From Myxococcales bacterium (GTDB lineage Bacteria; Myxococcota_A; Polyangia; Polyangiales; JADJMO01): a DNA stretch of 64,000 nt. The notes beneath the pieces are model-generated. The model did no database searches and had not been told where the DNA came from. It saw only the letters and a program-made list of their open reading frames with translations. Of the stretch, positions 57,704-64,000 are shown in pieces; position 1 is the first letter of the stretch; each line of letters opens with the position of its first letter. The translations under genes were made by a program, and so were the position numbers. Where the stretch lies: assembly GCA_016709545.1 (NCBI GenBank), contig JADJMO010000002.1, positions 1-64,000 of the forward strand. Direction: 5' to 3'.

Positions 57704-59997
57704 AGCGACCCCCGCAGCCCGAGGTTCGGGATGATCGGCAGCCCGGAGCTGACCACCGGATAGCCGTAGACGTAGTTGTAGGCGAGCGGCTCGCGCACGC
57801 GCCGGTCGTAGACGTTGCGCACCTCCACGTAGACGGCGAACGCGCCGTGTTCGCCGATCCGGAAGGCCTTCTCCAGGCGCAGATCGAGGGAGTGGAGCGG
57901 CTGGAGCTCGGGCAGCGGGCGGCTCGGATCGATGTTCGGGTCGGCCTTGGGCGCGATGTCGGTCGCGGGGTAGGGGCTGTCGAGCACGCCGACCGCGAGC
58001 CGGAACCGCGCGCCCGCCTCGAACCCGCGCCCGAGCTTGGCGACGACGGCCGCGTTGAGCACGTGGGTCTGGTCGAACGGCGCGCGGCGGAACGCGGCCT
58101 CGGGGCTGTCGCGGATCTCGGCGCGCGAGAGCGCGTAGCCGACGAAGCCGGAGAACGACTCGCCGGAGAAGCGCAGCAGCGCCTCGATGCCCATCGCGCG
58201 CGAGCGGGCGTCGTCGGTGTAGAGCGGGTAGCGGTAGCCGAGCAGGATGCGACCGCCGCCGAGGCGCGGGGCGTCGTCCCACATGGGCACCGCCGCCTGC
58301 TGCTGGGCGACGAGCACGTGGGACATGGCGCGCGTGTAGACGTCGACGCTCAGCGACACCGCCTTGCCGAACCTACGCTCGATGCCGACGGCGGCCTGCA
58401 GCCCGCGGGGCGCGCGCCCCACGAACGGCATCGGCACGAGCGTGCCGTCCTGGTCTCGGGCGTCGACCGACTCGTAGGAGGGCGGCCGCGCGTAGGCGCC
58501 CACGCTGCTCTTGAAGGTGACGTCACCGTCGGTGACGCGCATCGACACGCGCGGCGAGACGATGGCCTCGCCGAAGTGATCGAACCGCACCCCGGGCAGG
58601 ATCTGTACGCGGGGGAACGGCGAGAGCGCGAGCTGCAGGTAGGCCGACGGCTCCACGCGCTGCACCTGGATCTTGCCGCGCACGAGGAACGTGGCGCTGC
58701 CGCCGAACGCCGCGGTCGGCAGGGTGAGGACCCGCACGCCGTCGACCTGCGTGGCGAGCGTGTCGAGCCCGAACGTGAGCAGCGCGGGCCGCTGGCCGTC
58801 GCCGAGCTTGCGGGTGGTCTCGAGCCGCACGAACGCTGAGCGACGCACGCTGGACCAGAGGTCGATCTCGCCCTCGACGGTGTCCTCGGAGCGCAGGAAC
58901 GAGACGACGCCGACGAACGTGCCGGCGTCGTTGGTGCGCTCGCCGCGCAGGTGCGCGCGGAGGAGCGCCGAGTGGAACTTGCCGCTGCGCGGGCGGTCGG
59001 CGGGCTGGCTCTCGTCGGTGACGGCCAGGAGATCGTCGGCGAACAGCACGGCGCCGCGCACGAACGCCTTCGGACCGAAGTCGTGCTGGGCGACGAACTG
59101 GGCGTCGAGGTAGCGCGGGAGATCGCCGGCCACGCGATCGCCCACCAGGCTGCCGATCCAGGTGTCGACGTGGCTGCGTCGGAAGCCGACCGCGATGGCG
59201 GTGTCGTTGTTCGCGCTCGCCCCGAAGCGCAGGGGGAACGACAGCGTGGCGCCGACGTCGATCGCGTCGAGCTGCAAGCTCGCGTGGACGCGGTCGCGCG
59301 GCGGCGCGGAGAGCCAGGCGTCGACGATGCCCGCCGTCGCGCGGCCGTACGGGGTGCCGAAGCCGCCCGGCAGCAGCGACACGCGCGAGAGCATCGGCGC
59401 GGGCACGATGGCCACCAGGCCACCGAAGTGGAACGCGTGCGGCAGCGGCGCGCCGTCGAGGAACGTGGCGGTGTCCTCGGGCGCCGCGCCGCGCACCGCG
59501 TACACGGTCGCGAGCGCCGGGGGTCGGCCGACCGAAGGCAACGACGTGGCGGCCGCGAAGGGGTCGCCGCGCGTGCCCGGCATCTTGGTGAGCAGCGCGC
59601 CCTCCACGCCGTAGCTCGCAGGGGCCCCGGCCTCGGCAGGGGGCGGCGCCTTCTTCTCGCCCTCGACCGAGATCGAGACGTCGCTCGTCGCGGCGGCCTG
59701 CATCGTCGTGCGCACGTCGTCCTGATCGGGACGCAGCAGCGTGGTCGCCGGTGGCAGACCCGGGACCGACACGCGCACGACCAGCGTGGTCTTCGCGTCG
59801 ATCTTCACGCGCCACCGACCCTCCTCGTCGGTCTTCGTCTTCGCGACCACCTTGCCCGACGGATCGAGGAGGATCACCTCGGCGTCGGGCATCGGATCGT
59901 TGGCCTCGGTGACCACGCTCCCGCCCGCCGTGCGCGGGGCGGCGAAGGCCCGCCCCGTCCAACAGAGCACGACGAGAGCGAAGACGAGCCGACGCAC
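57700..59997 (-). CDS. TonB-dependent receptor with carboxypeptidase-like lead domain
   Basis: A 765-residue outer-membrane barrel protein that takes up large substrates using TonB energy. GTG 59997 starts the signal MRRLVFALVVLCWTGRAFA. Residues about 22-100 form a carboxypeptidase-D-like regulatory domain (DPMPDAEVILLDPSGKVVAK). A plug domain follows with YAVRGAAPEDTATFLDGAPL and LLPGGFGTPYGRATAGIVDA, then the barrel, ending VYVEVRNVYDRRVREPLAYN and a final aromatic-free SGLPIIPNLGLRGSL. The last residue is Leu, not the usual Phe. No TonB box was identified. First gene of the operon, so its promoter lies near 60000, shared with the divergent gene at 60021. Confidence 0.85.
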   Translation of the reverse strand: MRRLVFALVVLCWTGRAFAAPRTAGGSVVTEANDPMPDAEVILLDPSGKVVAKTKTDEEGRWRVKIDAKTTLVVRVSVPGLPPATTLLRPDQDDVRTTMQAAATSDVSISVEGEKKAPPPAEAGAPASYGVEGALLTKMPGTRGDPFAAATSLPSVGRPPALATVYAVRGAAPEDTATFLDGAPLPHAFHFGGLVAIVPAPMLSRVSLLPGGFGTPYGRATAGIVDAWLSAPPRDRVHASLQLDAIDVGATLSFPLRFGASANNDTAIAVGFRRSHVDTWIGSLVGDRVAGDLPRYLDAQFVAQHDFGPKAFVRGAVLFADDLLAVTDESQPADRPRSGKFHSALLRAHLRGERTNDAGTFVGVVSFLRSEDTVEGEIDLWSSVRRSAFVRLETTRKLGDGQRPALLTFGLDTLATQVDGVRVLTLPTAAFGGSATFLVRGKIQVQRVEPSAYLQLALSPFPRVQILPGVRFDHFGEAIVSPRVSMRVTDGDVTFKSSVGAYARPPSYESVDARDQDGTLVPMPFVGRAPRGLQAAVGIERRFGKAVSLSVDVYTRAMSHVLVAQQQAAVPMWDDAPRLGGGRILLGYRYPLYTDDARSRAMGIEALLRFSGESFSGFVGYALSRAEIRDSPEAAFRRAPFDQTHVLNAAVVAKLGRGFEAGARFRLAVGVLDSPYPATDIAPKADPNIDPSRPLPELQPLHSLDLRLEKAFRIGEHGAFAVYVEVRNVYDRRVREPLAYNYVYGYPVVSSGLPIIPNLGLRGSL

Positions 59998-60020
59998 GAG
60001 AGGATGCTATCGTCATTGCC

Positions 60021-60665
60021 ATGAATCGGCTCGCGGCGCTTGCTTCCCTCCTCACGTGCGCGACCCTCGTCGGCCCTGCGTTCGCGCAGCGCGACGACGA
60101 TCCGATCGGCGCTGCCGGTGGCAATCCGCAGCCCCAGCCCCAGCCCCAGCCGCCGCCGAACGTCGGGCAACCGTACGGGCAGCCCTACGGCCAACCCTAC
60201 GGGCAGCCCTATGCGCCGCAGGGTGGACCGGCCGAGATGAAGTACAAGTCGGGCCAGCCGATCCCGCCCGGCTACCACGCCGAGGAGCGCCCGCGCACCG
60301 GCCTGATCGTCGCAGGTGGCATCACGTTCGGCGTGTTCTACCTGCCGGCGTTGATGGTCGGCGCGACGAACGCCGAGCCCTACAATCGCTGGCTCCTCGT
60401 GCCAGTGCTCGGTCCGATCCTCGGCATGAGCGGGCGGCCGTGCGACGACTTCTGCGTGGACAAGGCGCTGATCCAGATGGCCCTCGTCTTCGACTTCATC
60501 GGCCAGGCCACCGGCGCGAGCCTGCTGCTCGCCGGCATGGCGTCCACCAAGACCGTGCTCGTGCGCAACGACACGGTCATGGGCGCCAAGGTGCAGTGGA
60601 CGGCGATGCCCACCAGCTTCGGCGGCACGAGCGCCGGCGTCGCGGTCACCGGCGTCGTGTTCTAG
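60021..60665 (+). CDS. Exported Pro/Gln-rich membrane protein
   Basis: A 214-residue protein: signal peptide MNRLAALASLLTCATLVGPA, then a low-complexity stretch with PQPQPQPQPPP and four GQPY-type repeats (about residues 36-65), then a membrane region (RTGLIVAGGITFGVFYLPAL, WLLVPVLGPILGM, FIGQATGASLLLAGM). One CDDFC pair could bridge. This layout recurs in myxobacteria as proteins of unknown role. It is divergent from the TonB operon and ends in CTAG shared with the next convergent gene's stop. Confidence 0.65.
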   Translation: MNRLAALASLLTCATLVGPAFAQRDDDPIGAAGGNPQPQPQPQPPPNVGQPYGQPYGQPYGQPYAPQGGPAEMKYKSGQPIPPGYHAEERPRTGLIVAGGITFGVFYLPALMVGATNAEPYNRWLLVPVLGPILGMSGRPCDDFCVDKALIQMALVFDFIGQATGASLLLAGMASTKTVLVRNDTVMGAKVQWTAMPTSFGGTSAGVAVTGVVF

Positions 60666-62098
60666 ACCTTCGGGATCTCCTCGATCCCGGCGATCCGCGC
60701 CGCGTCGGCGATCTTCTCCTCCCAGTCGGTCTGGGCCAACATGCGCACGCGCTGGGCCTGCGGCGAGCCCGCGCCGTGCATCGACTCGGTGCGGATCGCG
60801 ACGGCCGTGGGCCCGAGCGTCATGTTCTCGACGAGCCGCAGCGCGCGGATGCGGTCCTCGGCGGTGCCGCGCGCGCCCTCCACCGTCTTGCGCAGGAGCG
60901 CGCCGTATTCGGGGTGATCGAAGTCCTCGGCCGAGGGCAGCGTGACCATGAGGCCGCCCGCGATGTCCTCGGCGAGGCGGGTGATCTCGTAGGGGAACCG
61001 CGTGACGTTGTGCTTGCACACGTTGGCGAGCAGCGGGTCGACCATCTGCGTGCCGGCGGGCGTGGTGTACGAGCGCGTCGCCGCGGCGAGTCCGCCCGCG
61101 TGCATCGTCTCGACGAGGTGCACCATCTCGACGAGCTTGTCCCGCACGTGGGAGGCCTTCTCGGTGCCGTTGAGCCGCGCGACGAGCGCCGCCGCGCCGA
61201 TCAAGACGTCGCCGTTGCCCGGCTTGCACCCGCCGTAGCTCGCCCGGTGGTGCCCCGCGAAGTACTCGACGAGCGGGTTCGCCCACTGCGTCTCCCCGAG
61301 CATGAACACGCGCTCGAGCGGCACCTCGACGTCGTCGAACAGCACGATCGCCTCCTGCCCGCCGTAGGTCGCGTTGCCCTGGTCCATCGCGCACCCGTGG
61401 CGGCGGTCGTCGCTCGGCTGGCGCCCGTAGACGAGGGTCACGCCGGGGTGGTCGACGGGGATCGCGAAGCTCACCGCGAAGTCGCCCTCGTCCTTCGCGA
61501 GCGAGCGCCCGGGCATCACCACGATCTCGTGCGAGTTCACCACGCCGGTCTGGTGCATCTTGGCGCCGCGCACCACGATCGACTTCTCCTTGCGCGCGAC
61601 GACGCGCAGGTAGGCGTCGGGCTGCGCCGCTGGCGCCTTGGTGCGGTCGCCCTTGGGGTCGGTCATCGCGCCGCAGAGCACGAGGTCTTCGCGCTGCACG
61701 TGGCGGAGGTAGTCGAGGAAGCGCCCGTGCACCGCGGCGCCCATCTCGAAGGTGACGTTGTAGAGCGCGTTGATCGCGTCCATGCCCACGCAGCGCTGGA
61801 AGCACGTGCCGGTGCGGCGCCCGAGCACGCGCTGCATGGTCGTCTTGGCGAGCAGGTCGTCGCGCGTCGCGAAGACGTGGGTGAAGCGGTTCACCTCGGC
61901 CTCGATCAGCGGCGACCACGCGCGGAACAGCTTCGCGTGCTCGGGGTCGTGCGCGAGGCGGTAGCTCTCGGCGACCGTGCGCACGCTCGGCGCGACGGCG
62001 GGGTGGGCCACCGCGTCCTCGACCCGCTGCCCGCGCACGAACAGGCGCAGGTTCTTCCGCGCGCGCAGGCTCTCGACGTACTGCTCGGCCGTCTTCAT
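60662..62098 (-). CDS. 4-hydroxybutyryl-CoA dehydratase-like / 4-hydroxyphenylacetate 3-hydroxylase family enzyme
   Basis: A 478-residue flavoprotein of the HpaB family. All four ligands that hold the [4Fe-4S] cluster of 4-hydroxybutyryl-CoA dehydratase appear to be present: C99 and C103 (TGTCFQRCVGMDAINALY), with His and Cys in HHRASYGGCKPGNGDVLIGA (H284 and C291, same spacing of seven). HpaB hydroxylases lack these. The enzyme would thus dehydrate 4-hydroxybutyryl-CoA to crotonyl-CoA, with vinylacetyl-CoA isomerase activity, in GABA or succinate-semialdehyde metabolism. QGNATYGGQEAIVLFDDVEV is the flavin-binding region. No partner gene (CoA transferase, dehydrogenase) is nearby. ATG 62098 fits. 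Confidence 0.85.
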   Translation of the reverse strand: MKTAEQYVESLRARKNLRLFVRGQRVEDAVAHPAVAPSVRTVAESYRLAHDPEHAKLFRAWSPLIEAEVNRFTHVFATRDDLLAKTTMQRVLGRRTGTCFQRCVGMDAINALYNVTFEMGAAVHGRFLDYLRHVQREDLVLCGAMTDPKGDRTKAPAAQPDAYLRVVARKEKSIVVRGAKMHQTGVVNSHEIVVMPGRSLAKDEGDFAVSFAIPVDHPGVTLVYGRQPSDDRRHGCAMDQGNATYGGQEAIVLFDDVEVPLERVFMLGETQWANPLVEYFAGHHRASYGGCKPGNGDVLIGAAALVARLNGTEKASHVRDKLVEMVHLVETMHAGGLAAATRSYTTPAGTQMVDPLLANVCKHNVTRFPYEITRLAEDIAGGLMVTLPSAEDFDHPEYGALLRKTVEGARGTAEDRIRALRLVENMTLGPTAVAIRTESMHGAGSPQAQRVRMLAQTDWEEKIADAARIAGIEEIPKV

Positions 62099-62113
62099 GC
62101 GGCCATGGTGCCG

Positions 62114-63619
62114 CTAATGTACGCCGCCGACCAGCCACGCCTGGAACGGCACGAACACCTCGTCGGGCGAGGCCCCACCCTGGTGGGCCGGCGGCGTCTC
62201 GCGGCGCGGGTCGGGCAGGTCGCCCGGGCCCTCGCCGAACGTGAACCCGTGGTCGCCCGCGATCACCACGAGGGTGCGGGTCGGGGTGGAGTGCACGAAG
62301 CGCTCGACGATCGGCGTGAGCTCGTCGGCGAGCCCCTCGAGCCGCGTGGCCTCCGACGCGCCGGGATCGCGCAGGCGCCCCTCGAGCAGGTCGAGCTTGA
62401 GCACGTCGCGGTGGCCGAGCCGGGTGCGGCGGAGCACGTCGAGCGAGCGGCCGCGCACGATGGCCGTCTCGCGCTCCGGACGCGCCGGGGCGCGCAGGGC
62501 GTCGTCGCCACGCACGAGCGCGTCGAGCTGGATCGCGGTGGTCGTCGGGAGCACCGACCACATCGGTTGCTCGTCCACGCACACCGCGTGGCGCGCGAGG
62601 ACCTGCGCGAGGCGGGAGTGCAGGCGCTTGCCGAGGTCCCAGCGGAGCGCGTCGACCAGCACCACCTGCACCGCGCGCGCGCCGTGCACGCGGGCCGAGC
62701 GGTGCGCGAGGTCGAACAGCTCGAACACCATGCGCGGGTGGCGCCCGGTGACGGCGAACGTGGGCAGGGCCTCGGCGTAGGCGCGCGAGAAGGTCTGGGC
62801 GAACTGCGCGCAGAGCACCCGCGCCTTGTCCCGCGTGATGGGGACCGCCGAGAGCCGGTCGTCCATCATCGCCGCGCGGAGCGGCGCGTAGCCGTCGACG
62901 AAGGCGCGCTCGAGGCCGCCGAGGGGGGTGGAGCGGCCCACCTCGTCGAGCAGGGTGATCGCGCGGTGGAGGGCGGCGGTGTCCTCGTCGGTGCGCGCGA
63001 CCGAGACGTACACGCGCGGGGTCGGGGGTCGCGGTTCGGGGCGCGCGGGCGTCGGCGTCGGCGTGGGCTCGACGGCCTTGGCCTCCTTCACCGGCAGCCG
63101 CAGCGGGCGGGTCAGCGGGAGCGCCTCGGCGAGCGGCGTCGGCGCGCCGTACATGCGCACCGCCGCGTTGTCCGTGTCGAGCAGGAGCACGAGCGGCCGC
63201 TCGCGCGTCGTCTCCGCGAAGAAGCGCAGCGTGGCCCCGTCGTCGGGCTCGAGGGCGCCGCGCGCGTCGGTGAGGCCGAACAGCGAGCCCACGTCGAGCG
63301 CGAGGCCCACCTTGCCGATCTGGCGCAGGCGATAGAGCTGGTCGGAGAGCGAGCCGTCGGCGTCGCAGGCCGTGGCGATCCCCGGGGGCGCGCCGCCGCG
63401 ATCGCGCAGCGCCGTCTCGATCGCGTCGTCGATCCGCTCCCCGAGGCGACCGCGCGCGCCGGGGCCGAGGTCGTCGAGCACCACGACGAGCAGCCGGGCC
63501 GCGTCGAGCGCACCGCGCAGCAAGAGCCGCTCTTCGGCCGGCAACAGCCGCACCTCGCCGTTCGGGCCCGCAGGGGGCCGGTGATCGACGAGAGGCTCCT
63601 GGGCGGTCTCCGAGTCCAC
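62114..63619 (-). CDS. PglZ-like alkaline-phosphatase-superfamily protein
   Basis: A 501-residue soluble protein. The C-terminal half has the metal-binding pattern of the alkaline phosphatase superfamily in PglZ form: VQVVLVDALRWDLGKRLHSR, SVLPTTTAIQLDALVRGDD and TLVVIAGDHGFTFGEGPG. The N-terminal half (about residues 30-190) has a separate alpha/beta fold and a Pro/Thr/Glu-rich linker (VEPTPTPTPARPEPRPPTP). PglZ proteins belong to BREX and other defence systems and to two-component regulators; none of the BREX partners (brxC, pglX, brxL) is nearby. ATG 63619. It lies 15 bases upstream of the AbfD-like gene on the same strand, so they may be cotranscribed. Confidence 0.7.
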   Translation of the reverse strand: MDSETAQEPLVDHRPPAGPNGEVRLLPAEERLLLRGALDAARLLVVVLDDLGPGARGRLGERIDDAIETALRDRGGAPPGIATACDADGSLSDQLYRLRQIGKVGLALDVGSLFGLTDARGALEPDDGATLRFFAETTRERPLVLLLDTDNAAVRMYGAPTPLAEALPLTRPLRLPVKEAKAVEPTPTPTPARPEPRPPTPRVYVSVARTDEDTAALHRAITLLDEVGRSTPLGGLERAFVDGYAPLRAAMMDDRLSAVPITRDKARVLCAQFAQTFSRAYAEALPTFAVTGRHPRMVFELFDLAHRSARVHGARAVQVVLVDALRWDLGKRLHSRLAQVLARHAVCVDEQPMWSVLPTTTAIQLDALVRGDDALRAPARPERETAIVRGRSLDVLRRTRLGHRDVLKLDLLEGRLRDPGASEATRLEGLADELTPIVERFVHSTPTRTLVVIAGDHGFTFGEGPGDLPDPRRETPPAHQGGASPDEVFVPFQAWLVGGVH

Positions 63620-63698
63620 GGCACGATCGTGGCCCGGACGCCCGCGTTCGGCCCACTTTTCAGCACACCGGGCGTTCCTGGACTAGGCTGCCGGGCCG

Positions 63699-64000
63699 TT
63701 GCGCTTCCTCGGCCTGAGCCTGCTCCAGAACCGCTACCCGGCGCTGCACGGCCTGCGGTTCGTCGCCATCGTGTCGGTGCTCCAGGTGCACGTCACGGTG
63801 ACGCTGCACGGCTTCAAGCTGATGCAGAACGGCGAGCTCGCGGGGCTCTCGCAGTCGGTGTGGTTCGGGATGGACCTGTTCTTCGTCCTCTCGGGGTTCC
63901 TCATCGGCAGCATGCTGCTGCACCAGGGCGGCACGGGCATGGGCCGGTTCTGGCTGCGCCGCGCGTTCCGCACGTTCCCGCTCTACTACTTCGTGCTCAC
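63699..64000 (+). CDS. Acyltransferase 3 family protein, 5' part
   Basis: The N-terminal 100 residues of an integral-membrane acyltransferase (OafA/NodX type, PF01757), which would add acyl groups to sugars of surface polysaccharides. The family opening is clear: YPALHGLRFVAIVSVLQVHV, then WFGMDLFFVLSGFLIGSMLL and FWLRRAFRTFPLYYFVL. The TTG at 63699 is the only start in the frame after the TAG at about 63685. The rest lies beyond the window. It is divergent from the PglZ-like gene with 79 bases between the starts. Confidence 0.85.
   Translation, partial: MRFLGLSLLQNRYPALHGLRFVAIVSVLQVHVTVTLHGFKLMQNGELAGLSQSVWFGMDLFFVLSGFLIGSMLLHQGGTGMGRFWLRRAFRTFPLYYFVL

Noticed and set aside
60120..60235. 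Short tandem repeat of cagccctacggc-like units
   Set aside because: It encodes the GQPY repeats of the exported protein and has no sign of being a regulatory or mobile repeat.
62114..63619. A BREX defence system
   Set aside because: Only the PglZ-like gene is present; neighbouring genes are a dehydratase and an acyltransferase, not BREX parts.
1..64000. tRNA, rRNA or CRISPR arrays
   Set aside because: No TTC-loop/acceptor pattern, rRNA signature or regular repeat-spacer array was seen on either strand; a short RNA gene could still have been missed by eye.

Overview
The window looks like a chromosomal piece of a high-GC member of the Myxococcota, probably of the Polyangium/Sorangium/Labilithrix side. 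The grounds are the roughly 70% GC, several surface proteins ending in a Gly-Gly-Cys, hydrophobic stretch, Arg-rich tail (MYXO-CTERM type), abundant Cys-rich lipoproteins, an FrgA-like protein, a TIGR02996-type protein and a SpoVR protein. This is inference from protein content; no rRNA or tRNA gene was found to place it.

Layout. Bases 1-8082 hold ordinary genes whose reading frames are broken many times: Ser/Thr kinase (3' part), aminotransferase, YkgJ-type protein, AI-2E transporter, FrgA-like protein, coaBC, bioA and a fatty-acid-hydroxylase-like protein. The homology runs straight across the breaks, so I read this as uncorrected indel error near a contig end rather than mass pseudogenisation. 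Bases 8083-10188 are a hairpin-rich intergenic repeat split by a 1.87-kb group II intron; an uninterrupted copy of the repeat lies at 52132-52375. Bases 10189-19640 hold nadA, pepA, a ygfZ-like gene, a TIGR02996-type gene and a cytochrome-c-like lipoprotein. A 150-base C-rich tract follows, then a possible terpenoid locus (19922-26125): a class II terpene cyclase, a FAD oxidoreductase fused to an acetoacetate-decarboxylase-like domain, and two LuxR-type regulators. Bases 26172-34149 encode two very large surface proteins, one Kelch plus Cys-rich and one RCC1-like. Bases 34315-41109 hold small hypotheticals, a lone DarG-type macrodomain gene inside a pair of 69-bp direct repeats, a CtpA-type protease and SpoVR. 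Bases 41114-49442 are recC-recB-recD in one tightly coupled operon. Bases 49499-52131 hold a degenerate M23 protein, a YihY-type membrane protein and an exported protein. Bases 52376-59997 are a six-gene minus-strand operon: TonB-dependent receptor, NHL/Cys-rich MYXO-CTERM protein, Cys-rich lipoprotein, gatC, gatA and a GNAT acetyltransferase. The right end has a 4-hydroxybutyryl-CoA dehydratase-like enzyme, a PglZ-like protein and the start of an acyltransferase.

Working together. RecBCD forms a complete helicase-nuclease. GatCA supplies two of the three amidotransferase subunits; gatB is not here. The TonB/NHL/lipoprotein set is probably an envelope uptake or surface-assembly module, and its architecture is echoed by the giant Kelch protein. 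The cyclase and oxidoreductase face each other and the regulators are divergent from the oxidoreductase, which suggests one regulated terpenoid pathway.

Caution. Single-base frame breaks continue at lower density to 57 kb (ygfZ, TIGR02996 gene, cytochrome, Kelch, ctpA, recB, recC, NHL). Each is marked below; most are probably sequence errors.
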